9,105 nucleotides of DNA. Source: an uncultured Lachnospiraceae bacterium. Lineage in GTDB: Bacteria; Bacillota; Clostridia; Lachnospirales; Lachnospiraceae. The DNA lies in the NCBI GenBank assembly GCA_937901625.1, contig CALDIE010000002.1, positions 1 through 9,105 on the forward strand, given 5' to 3'. Below the pieces are notes generated by a model. That model was not told the DNA's origin. It ran no database searches and saw only the letters and a program-made list of their open reading frames with translations. The position numbers and the translations under genes were made by a program. Positions 1-5,171 of the stretch are shown piece after piece. Every line of letters begins with the position of its first letter. The first letter of the stretch is position 1.

Positions 1-1
1 G

Positions 2-199
2 GACAACAATCTGCTGGAGTTGATCGCTGCGGATCCCGGCTTCAATATGTCGTTAGAGGATCTGCAAAAATGTATGGAACCCTCCAGATACGTGGGCAGA
101 TCCAGAGAGCAGGTGGAGGCTTTTCTGAAGAATGTGATCAATCCGATCCTGGAGGCAAATAAGGAGCTTCTGGGAGTGAAAGCTGAGATCAATGTGTAA
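2..199 (+). CDS. purB: Adenylosuccinate lyase, C-terminal fragment (5' end outside window)
   Basis: Only the last 65 residues are present, read in frame from base 2 to a TAA stop at 197-199. The tail begins DNNLLELIAADPGF and continues with YVGRSREQVEAFL and NPILEANKELLG. This matches my knowledge of the C-terminal helical end of clostridial adenylosuccinate lyases, which typically read IAADP, then F/YxGRAxEQVxxFL, then PxLxxN. The enzyme is a cytoplasmic homotetramer of the fumarase/aspartase superfamily. It cleaves SAICAR to AICAR and adenylosuccinate to AMP in purine synthesis. The catalytic residues lie upstream and cannot be checked. No terminator separates it from the next gene, a PurF homologue 59 bases downstream, so co-transcription is plausible. 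Confidence 0.85.
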   Translation, partial: DNNLLELIAADPGFNMSLEDLQKCMEPSRYVGRSREQVEAFLKNVINPILEANKELLGVKAEINV

Positions 200-207
200 T
201 GGTCAGT

Positions 208-237
208 ATGCATTATGCATTAGCGAACTTAGCAAAC
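208..237 (+). repeat. Two short tandem repeats in the purB-purF spacer
   Basis: ATGCATT occurs twice in tandem (208-214 and 215-221). It runs directly into a second tandem pair, TTAGCGAAC (220-228) and TTAGCAAAC (229-237), with one mismatch. Both lie in the 59-base spacer just before the ribosome binding site AAAGGAG (245-251) of the next gene. They may be replication-slippage products; no function is evident. Confidence 0.5.
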
Positions 238-258
238 TATAGATAAAGGAGAACACGA

Positions 259-1674
259 ATGGGTGGATTTTTTGGAGTAGCGGCGAAAGAAGACTGTGTA
301 TTTGATCTGTATTTCGGAACGGATTACCACTCGCATCTGGGAACCAGAAGAGCGGGAATGGTGGTGTATGGCAAGGATGGTTTCAACCGTGCGATCCATA
401 ACATTGAGAGCGCCCCTTTTCGGACGAAGTTTGATAAGGATGTTCACGGTATGGAGGGAAACCTGGGAATCGGTTGTATTTCCGATTATGAACCCCAACC
501 GTTGATCGTTCGTTCCCACCATGGAACATACGCTCTGACGACAGTCGGAAAGATCAACAACCAGGAAGCGCTTTCGGAAGAGATCATCAAAAACGGCGGA
601 AGCCACTTTCTGGAAATGAGCGGCGGTTCGATCAACGCTACGGAGTTAGTGGCTTCCCTGATCAATCAAAAAGACAACATCATAGAAGGAATCCGTTACG
701 CGCAAGAGGTTATCGACGGATCCATGTCGATCATGCTTTTGACGCCGCAGGGAGTCTATTGTGCAAGAGACCGTCTGGGCAGGACGCCGATCGTGATTGG
801 CAGAAACGCTAGCGGATTCTGTGCTACATTTGAGTCTTTCGCATATCTGAATCTCGGATATACGGATTATCGTGAGTTGGGACCCGGAGAGATCGTTGTA
901 ATGACGCCGGAGTCGGTGGTGACACTGGCAAAGCCGGGAAGTGATATGAGGATCTGTACATTCCTGTGGGTTTATTATGGCTACCCTTCCTCTTCCTATG
1001 AGGGGATCAGCGTAGAGCAGATGCGTTATAATTGCGGAAGCCGTATGGCTAAGAGAGACGGGATGACCAGGGAGGATGTGGATATCGTAGCGGGCGTACC
1101 GGATTCCGGAACAGCCCATGCCGTAGGATATGCCAATGAATCCGGCGTACCGTTTTCGAGACCGTTCATCAAATATACCCCGACCTGGCCGAGATCCTTT
1201 ATGCCAACGATCCAGTCGAAGCGTAACCTCATTGCAAAGATGAAACTGATCCCGGTGCACGAGCTGATCGATGGCAGGAGACTGCTGCTGATCGACGATT
1301 CCATCGTTCGAGGAACGCAGCTGCGCGAAACAACCGAATTTTTGTATAAGAGCGGAGCGAAAGAAGTACATGTTCGTCCCGCGTGTCCGCCGATCATGTT
1401 CGGCTGTAAGTATATCAATTTCTCCAGATCGACCTCGGAGATGGAACTGATCGCCCGTCAGGTGATCAGCGAAGAGGAAGGAAAGGATGTCACCCGTGCC
1501 ATTTTGGATGACTATGTAAATCCCGACGCGGATCAGTATCACCTGATGCTTGAAAAGATCCGCCAGAAGCTGGGCTTTACGACATTATCCTTTAACCGTT
1601 TAGACGATATGATCGAAGCGGTAGGTATCGACCGAAGCAAGTTGTGTACATACTGTTGGGATGGAAAAGAATAA
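259..1674 (+). CDS. PurF-type amidophosphoribosyltransferase homologue lacking the glutaminase nucleophile Cys
   Basis: This 471-residue protein has the two-domain PurF layout. The C-terminal phosphoribosyltransferase half looks intact: GVPDSGTAHAVGYA (279-292), an Arg/Lys-rich flexible-loop segment (305-330), and the PRPP loop LLLIDDSIVRGTQ (342-354) with Asp346/Asp347. Four cysteines fit the [4Fe-4S] ligands of Bacillus subtilis PurF: Cys233, Cys383, and the C-terminal pair Cys463/Cys466 (CTYC). The N-terminal half is odd. Normal PurF starts Met-Cys-Gly, and Cys is the nucleophile after Met removal; here it starts MGGFFG. The usual HVRYST glutamine-binding stretch is replaced near residues 72-80 by GCISDYEPQ, and the HNG oxyanion motif by TVGK (95-98). 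I infer a protein that makes phosphoribosylamine from ammonia, works with another ammonia source, or is regulatory. Start: AAAGGAG at 245-251, seven bases before the ATG. It may be co-transcribed with purB and is closed by the terminator at 1702-1739. Confidence 0.85.
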   Translation: MGGFFGVAAKEDCVFDLYFGTDYHSHLGTRRAGMVVYGKDGFNRAIHNIESAPFRTKFDKDVHGMEGNLGIGCISDYEPQPLIVRSHHGTYALTTVGKINNQEALSEEIIKNGGSHFLEMSGGSINATELVASLINQKDNIIEGIRYAQEVIDGSMSIMLLTPQGVYCARDRLGRTPIVIGRNASGFCATFESFAYLNLGYTDYRELGPGEIVVMTPESVVTLAKPGSDMRICTFLWVYYGYPSSSYEGISVEQMRYNCGSRMAKRDGMTREDVDIVAGVPDSGTAHAVGYANESGVPFSRPFIKYTPTWPRSFMPTIQSKRNLIAKMKLIPVHELIDGRRLLLIDDSIVRGTQLRETTEFLYKSGAKEVHVRPACPPIMFGCKYINFSRSTSEMELIARQVISEEEGKDVTRAILDDYVNPDADQYHLMLEKIRQKLGFTTLSFNRLDDMIEAVGIDRSKLCTYCWDGKE

Positions 1675-1701
1675 ATTGATCTGAATTGGCGAAAAAAGGG
1701 A

Positions 1702-1739
1702 AGGGAGCCGCAGGTGGTTTGTGCAGGCTCTCTTTTTTT
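1702..1739 (+). terminator. Rho-independent terminator after the PurF homologue
   Basis: AGGGAGCC (1702-1709) pairs with GGCTCTCT (1726-1733), eight pairs including one G-U. The loop contains a further short GCA/TGC pairing, and a run of seven T (1733-1739) follows. The A-rich 5' flank (1692-1697) can extend the stem against the T run. It lies 27 bases after the stop codon at 1674. Confidence 0.85.
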
Positions 1740-1798
1740 GGGGGAAAGGGTAAATTTTTAAAGTTCTGTTAAGAAAAAGTACTTAAAAAAGTACAATT

Positions 1799-1824
1799 TT
1801 TTTGCAATATTACCATTGTAAAAA
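1799..1824. repeat. AT-rich inverted repeat abutting a -35 box
   Basis: TTTTTGCAAT (1799-1808) and ATTGTAAAAA (1815-1824) are inverted copies with one mismatch and a 6-base spacer. The repeat ends three bases before the TTGACA box at 1828. A direct repeat AAAAAGTAC (1774-1782 and 1786-1794) lies just upstream. The position suits an operator or an A/T-rich upstream promoter element, but nothing identifies a regulator. Confidence 0.45.
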
Positions 1825-1827
1825 GTG

Positions 1828-1857
1828 TTGACATAAGGTAGAACAGTAAGATATAGC
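1828..1857 (+). promoter_or_regulatory. Probable sigma-A promoter of the small gene at 1940
   Basis: A perfect -35 TTGACA (1828-1833) is followed after 18 bases by TATAGC (1852-1857), a 4/6 match to the -10 consensus. The A/T-rich region upstream is favourable. The -10 call is weak, and a 17-base spacing gives ATATAG instead. The predicted start, near 1863-1866, falls inside the left arm of the large inverted repeat at 1854-1904, suggesting a regulated promoter. Confidence 0.5.
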
Positions 1858-1904
1858 ATCTCCAAAAGAGAAAGCGGTTGTTTACAGATCTTTTAGAGAT
1901 GCTA
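1854..1904. repeat. Long inverted repeat (16-bp arms) in the leader of the small gene
   Basis: TAGCATCTCCAAAAGA (1854-1869) and TCTTTTAGAGATGCTA (1889-1904) are inverted copies with one mismatch (C1863 against A1895), separated by 19 bases. No T run follows, and the small gene begins about 36 bases later, so this is not a simple terminator. It could be an operator overlapping the -10 and start of the promoter at 1828-1857. If transcription starts further upstream, it could instead be a stable RNA hairpin in the leader. Confidence 0.65.
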
Positions 1905-1939
1905 AGGGATCAGTAAATGTGTAGAAAGAAGGGATGTTT

Positions 1940-2176
1940 ATGCAAACAGCAGTGATCAGGTTCGAAGGTTATAAGATCGGAACCGTATCGAGAACAACAA
2001 AAGAGGGTATCATCAGCGCGATCGCAAGATACGCATACGGACAGGATCCGGTTAGATTGCCGGAAGAAGTCCGTTCGGTATGTCAGGGTGCGGCTGATTG
2101 GTTTGGAAACGCAAAAATGGGCGATACCTATGAGAAGGATCGTTTTACTATCTCTTTGACGGAGAGAAGGGCGTAA
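1940..2176 (+). CDS. Small protein of unknown function (78 aa)
   Basis: I do not recognise this protein. It reads MQTAVIRFEGYKIGTVSR at its start, continues with TKEGIISAIARYAYG, a middle segment with a Pro-Glu-Glu and one Cys, and ends FTISLTERRA. There is no signal peptide, membrane segment or metal motif, so it is probably a cytosolic mixed alpha/beta protein. The first ATG is at 1934, but AAGAAGGG (1926-1933) abuts it with no spacer; the ATG at 1940 has a normal six-base spacing, so I choose 1940. A dedicated upstream region with a TTGACA box and two inverted repeats argues for a real, regulated single gene. The terminator before it and the separate promoter of the next gene isolate it. 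Confidence 0.6.
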   Translation: MQTAVIRFEGYKIGTVSRTTKEGIISAIARYAYGQDPVRLPEEVRSVCQGAADWFGNAKMGDTYEKDRFTISLTERRA

Positions 2177-2219
2177 AGCAGGAAAATCCTTACAAAATTC
2201 CTGGAATAAACTGCTTTTT
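2175..2219 (+). terminator. Weak possible terminator after the small gene
   Basis: AAAGCAG (2175-2181) can pair with CTGCTTT (2211-2217), followed by a short T run to 2219. A nested alternative pairs CAGGAA (2179-2184) with TTCCTG (2198-2203). The long loop and short T run make this uncertain. Confidence 0.35.
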
Positions 2220-2235
2220 GGAGAAAACTTTTTCA

Positions 2236-2264
2236 TTGCCTGGGAATATAAACTATGCTATTAT
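2236..2264 (+). promoter_or_regulatory. Extended -10 sigma-A promoter of the MFS transporter
   Basis: TTGCCT (2236-2241), then 17 bases, then TATTAT (2259-2264) preceded by TGC, giving a TGn extended -10. The expected start is about 2270-2272, leaving a leader of about 63 bases before the ATG at 2334. Confidence 0.75.
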
Positions 2265-2269
2265 TGTTA

Positions 2270-2291
2270 GGTTGAAAGCAACCCGAATCGG
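2270..2291 (+). promoter_or_regulatory. Small hairpins at the expected 5' end of the MFS transporter mRNA
   Basis: GGTTG (2270-2274) pairs with CAACC (2279-2283) around a 4-base loop. CCG/CGG arms (2283-2285 and 2289-2291) follow at once. The first stem sits at the predicted transcription start, where such stems can slow 5' decay. No known riboswitch is recognisable. Confidence 0.4.
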
Positions 2292-2333
2292 GAAAAGTAG
2301 TATATTTTAGGGAAAAAGTGAGGTTTAGGAAAC

Positions 2334-3698
2334 ATGAGTGAGCAAGCGACGAAGAGCGGCGGATGGAGAACCAATAAATGGTTTCGTGCCGCAATCCCGG
2401 CACTGTTACTGCATTGCAGTATCGGTACTGTTTACTGTTGGTCTGTATTCAGCCAGGAGATTGCTGATTACATCGGGTTTGAGAAGAGTGCTGTAGAATG
2501 GGCCTTCAGTTTTGCCATCTTCTTTTTGGGAATGTCGGCGGCATTTTTGGGAAACATTGTAGAGAAGGATATTCATAAGTCCTCTTTGATCGCTACGATC
2601 TGTTTCTCCGTCGGTATGGCTTTGACGGGATTCTTTATCTACTATGGCGGACAGCATCAGCACAACATGCTTGCGCTGATCGGTATTTATGTAAGTTACG
2701 GTTTTATCATGGGTGTCGGTCTCGGTACCGGTTATCTGTCCCCCGTTAAGACCTTGATGTTGTGGTTTGAGGACAGCAAGGGATTGGCAACCGGACTTGC
2801 GGTAGCAGGTTTTGGCGCCGCAAAGGCGATCGCCAGCCCGATCATGCAGGAGCTGTTAAAGATGCAGGGTGGTATCTATACCATGTTCTGGATCCTGGCA
2901 GCAGTATACTTTGTGATGATGTTCTGCGGTCATCTTCTGTTAAAGAAGCCGGAAGGATGGCATGAACCCAGCAGCGATGAAAAGAAGCCTTCCACGATGG
3001 AAGTGATCAAATCCAAGCCGATCACCAACTACATCGGTATCTGGTTGATGTTCTATATCAACATCACCTGTGGTCTGGCATTGATCTCTCAGGAAAAGGC
3101 AATCGTAAAGTGTGTTGGACTGGTTGCTTCCGCAGGATTGATCTCCTCGGTTTCCTCCATCTTTAACGCAGGCGGAAGATTGGGATTCTCCGCATGGGCC
3201 GATTATCAGAAGGACAGAAACACGATCTACAAGATCATCTTTACGCTGTCTATTCTGGCAACCGCACTCGTTATGATAACGAAGGGTATTGTCAACGGTG
3301 AAGGCAATGTGCTTCTGATCACCCTTGATCTGGCATTGATCTTTATCGTAAATGCAGGATACGGCGGAGGCTTCTCCAACGTTCCGACATTGCTTTCCGA
3401 TCATTACGGAATGGGAAGCATCAGCGCGATCCATGGTTTAACTCTTTCCGCATGGGCATTTGCGGGACTGACCGGTAACCAGGTGGCTACCTATATCGTT
3501 AACCATACCGGTGAATTCATTGAGCATGGTAAGGACGCGGCAGGTAATGTGATCAAGATCAATCCTGTCGGATACCAGAATGTGCTGTATTTCACACTTG
3601 TGATGTATATCATCGCGATCGTGATATGCCTGACGATGGTAAAACCGAGCGGCAAGGCTGCCCAGGAAAAGGCTGCGCAGGAAAAGGCGGCAGACTAA
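2334..3698 (+). CDS. OFA-family (oxalate/formate antiporter-type) MFS transporter
   Basis: A 454-residue integral membrane protein with about 12 hydrophobic segments and a longer polar stretch at the centre (about 204-230, KKPEGWHEPSSDEKK), the usual MFS 6+6 layout. OFA-family hallmarks are CSIGTVYCWSVF in helix 1 (28-39), GVGLGTGYLSPVKTL (127-141), WFEDSKGLATGLAVAGFG (144-161), AGGRLGFSAWAD (279-290), and GYGGGFSNVPTLLSDHYG (342-359). Members exchange or co-transport small carboxylates such as oxalate, formate or lactate; the substrate cannot be read from sequence. It is a single-gene unit with its own promoter (2236-2264) and terminator (3739-3767), and no metabolic gene beside it hints at a substrate. 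The ribosome site is modest: GTGAGG at 2318-2323 or TTAGGA at 2325-2330. The soluble C-terminus ends in a short Ala-Gln-Glu-Lys repeat. Confidence 0.88.
   Translation: MSEQATKSGGWRTNKWFRAAIPALLLHCSIGTVYCWSVFSQEIADYIGFEKSAVEWAFSFAIFFLGMSAAFLGNIVEKDIHKSSLIATICFSVGMALTGFFIYYGGQHQHNMLALIGIYVSYGFIMGVGLGTGYLSPVKTLMLWFEDSKGLATGLAVAGFGAAKAIASPIMQELLKMQGGIYTMFWILAAVYFVMMFCGHLLLKKPEGWHEPSSDEKKPSTMEVIKSKPITNYIGIWLMFYINITCGLALISQEKAIVKCVGLVASAGLISSVSSIFNAGGRLGFSAWADYQKDRNTIYKIIFTLSILATALVMITKGIVNGEGNVLLITLDLALIFIVNAGYGGGFSNVPTLLSDHYGMGSISAIHGLTLSAWAFAGLTGNQVATYIVNHTGEFIEHGKDAAGNVIKINPVGYQNVLYFTLVMYIIAIVICLTMVKPSGKAAQEKAAQEKAAD
3654..3691 (+). repeat. 15-bp tandem repeat at the 3' end of the MFS gene
   Basis: AAGGCTGCCCAGGAA (3654-3668) and AAGGCTGCGCAGGAA (3669-3683) differ by one base and are followed by a partial third copy to 3691. 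They encode KAAQE-KAAQE-KAA at the cytoplasmic C-terminus. The period is a multiple of three, so copy-number change would keep the frame. Confidence 0.8.
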
Positions 3699-3738
3699 AA
3701 ACACATAAGATCATCTGTAAATGACCTGATACGGAAAT

Positions 3739-3767
3739 CGCCCTTCTGTTTGGAGGGCGGTTTTTTT
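3739..3767 (+). terminator. Rho-independent terminator after the MFS transporter
   Basis: CGCCCTTC (3739-3746) pairs with GGAGGGCG (3752-3759), eight pairs with one T-G, around a 5-base loop. G3760 and seven T (3761-3767) follow. It lies 40 bases after the stop codon at 3698. Confidence 0.92.
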
Positions 3768-3779
3768 GTAGTATATATA

Positions 3780-3818
3780 CATCCGGAAAGAGGCTTTTTT
3801 CCATAAGCCGGAGGGATG
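3780..3818. repeat. Imperfect hairpin between the MFS terminator and the next promoter
   Basis: CATCC (3780-3784) is complementary to GGATG (3814-3818). Inside it GGCTT (3792-3796) is complementary to AAGCC (3805-3809) around an 8-base loop. It lies downstream of the terminator and upstream of the predicted promoter at 3843-3872, so it is probably not transcribed from either. It may be an operator-like element or a relic. Confidence 0.35.
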
Positions 3819-3842
3819 CGCCGCCCCTAAGGAGGATATTCA

Positions 3843-3872
3843 TTGATATATAGTGCTCTTCTATGGTAAAAT
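3843..3872 (+). promoter_or_regulatory. Extended -10 sigma-A promoter of the HNH-HD gene
   Basis: TTGATA (3843-3848), 18 bases, then TAAAAT (3867-3872) preceded by TGG (3864-3866), a TGn extended -10. Transcription should start near 3879, giving a leader of about 70 bases. GGGGAAC occurs twice in that leader (3882-3888 and 3915-3921). Confidence 0.7.
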
Positions 3873-3934
3873 ACCGCTTATGGGGAACGTATATCGTATA
3901 GGATAATGTATTAAGGGGAACATTTATAAAAGAA

Positions 3935-3945
3935 AGAAAGTGATC
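3935..3945 (+). promoter_or_regulatory. Ribosome binding site that fixes the start of the HNH-HD gene
   Basis: AGAAAGTGATC matches 9 of 11 bases of AGGAGGTGATC, the full complement of the 16S rRNA 3' end. The in-frame GTG at 3940 lies inside this site and so is unlikely to be the start. The ATG at 3949 follows the core by eight bases. Confidence 0.65.
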
Positions 3946-3948
3946 GAG

Positions 3949-5088
3949 ATGGATGATGCACGTTCCTATGCAAACCTGAAAGTAAAAATGAGAAGTGGAA
4001 GAAAATGCGCGATCTGCGGGGAAAAGATGGAAGCCGGAGAAGAAAGCTTGGAGCATTTTTTTCCGCGGGCTCTTTATAAATGGGGAGAGAATATTTTGCC
4101 GCCGGAGGAGTATCGTACGCTCTATGTTCAGATTGAGAGTGACGATAATATCATTTTTACCCATCTTTTGTGTAACGGGGCGAAGGAAGACGCCATTATC
4201 GATATAGCGCCGCTTCACATATCGGGAGAAGAGAGAAAGCGACTATTGCGTCTGGAGAAAAAGATCGCGCCGGTCGTGATAAGATATCGCTCAATGAAAT
4301 CCAGATTATATGAAAAGCAGGAGGGAAAATGTTATTGCTGTCATAAAGAATTCGGGCAGGAAGCGATCGTACTTCGGAGGAAAGATCCGGACCTTTTAAG
4401 GGTAGAGGAAAACGCGTGCCTGGTGTGCCATAGCTGCAATCTGGCCAATCCGGATTACGTAAGCGAGACAGAAGAGACATCCGGAAAATCCAGGCTGGAT
4501 AAGCAATTTGAATTTATATTGGAGACGGATAAAGAGAAGTTTGTCACAAGGCAGACCTATTTAAGTGACGCGAACCGAAAGGAAAACGATGCGGAGCATT
4601 CCTGGCATATGGCACTTATGACGATCCTTTTATCCGAATACGCGAATGAGAAGATCGATGTACTGAAAACGGTAACGATGTTGCTGATTCACGATCTGGT
4701 GGAAATCTATGCCGGGGATACATATGCATATGATGAATCCGGAAAGCAGACGCAAAAGGAAAGAGAGACAGAAGCGGCTAAGCGCCTCTATCAGATACTG
4801 CCCAAAGATCAGGAAGAGAATCTTAAAGGACTGTGGGAGGAGTTTGAGGCAGGAGAAACGCCGGAGGCACGCTTTGCCAGAACGATGGATAATCTGCAGC
4901 CGATGATGTTAAACTCGGCAACGGACGGAAAGTCCTGGACAGAACACGGGGTGCATATTTCGCAGATCTTAAAACGAAACCAACGTACGGAAGCCGGATC
5001 GAAGGAATTGTGGGAATATGCGAAAGAAAACTTCTTAAAACCTCACATAGAGGCAGGACATATCAAAACAGACGGAGAGGATTTATAG
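3949..5088 (+). CDS. HNH-like double zinc module fused to a YfbR/HDDC2-type HD nucleotidase domain
   Basis: A 379-residue protein with three visible parts. Residues ~17-85 form an HNH-like module: CAIC (Cys20, Cys23), LEHFFPRA with His36, and THLLCNGAKED with His72, Cys75 and Asn76. Residues ~125-170 are a second HNH-like zinc module with CYCC (128-131) and ENACLVCHSCN (154-164). Its central His is missing (IVLRRKDP where VDHIxP is usual), so it is probably structural or binding only. Residues ~205-345 are an HD_3-type domain: RKENDAEHSWHMA (His217), LLIHDLVEIYAGD (His248, Asp249, Glu252, Asp257) and ARTMDNLQP (Asp314). This is the metal set of the 5'-deoxynucleotidases YfbR and HDDC2. I infer a metal-dependent nucleotide phosphohydrolase with nucleic-acid-binding or nuclease modules; activity is not proven. 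Before it lie a terminator and its own promoter. After it there is no clear terminator before glgB, 83 bases on. The start is set by the site at 3935-3945. Confidence 0.8.
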   Translation: MDDARSYANLKVKMRSGRKCAICGEKMEAGEESLEHFFPRALYKWGENILPPEEYRTLYVQIESDDNIIFTHLLCNGAKEDAIIDIAPLHISGEERKRLLRLEKKIAPVVIRYRSMKSRLYEKQEGKCYCCHKEFGQEAIVLRRKDPDLLRVEENACLVCHSCNLANPDYVSETEETSGKSRLDKQFEFILETDKEKFVTRQTYLSDANRKENDAEHSWHMALMTILLSEYANEKIDVLKTVTMLLIHDLVEIYAGDTYAYDESGKQTQKERETEAAKRLYQILPKDQEENLKGLWEEFEAGETPEARFARTMDNLQPMMLNSATDGKSWTEHGVHISQILKRNQRTEAGSKELWEYAKENFLKPHIEAGHIKTDGEDL

Positions 5089-5171
5089 GAGAAATACGAA
5101 AAGCCGGAAACAAGGGAGATTTTTCGGGAAGAATCGGGGGATGAAACAGTATATTTGAAAAAGAGGAAAAA

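Noticed and set aside
646..1542. Long minus-strand open frame (298 codons) opposite the PurF homologue
   Set aside because: It lies wholly inside a well-supported + strand gene, the translation has no recognisable domain, and no ribosome site was evident. It is a codon-usage shadow.
1675..1939. Purine riboswitch or T-box in the spacer after the PurF homologue
   Set aside because: I could not find conserved junction or specifier sequences of those classes; only simple inverted repeats are visible.
3940..3948. GTG start for the HNH-HD protein
   Set aside because: The GTG is part of the AGAAAGTGATC ribosome binding site; the ATG at 3949 has correct spacing.
3610..4218. Minus-strand open frame (202 codons) spanning the MFS 3' end, terminator, promoter and HNH-HD 5' end
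   Set aside because: It runs through a strong + strand terminator and promoter and opposite two real genes; the protein looks like shadow sequence.
3949..5088. Reading the HNH-HD gene as part of an anti-phage defence island
   Set aside because: Neighbours are a carrier, glgB, a PH protein and folate genes; no other defence gene, integrase or repeat array is present, so context gives no support.
5089..5171. Possible glgB promoter (TATATT at 5150) and weak stem in the spacer
   Set aside because: No acceptable -35 box at 16-18 bases and the stem has only about seven pairs without a T run; not enough to call.
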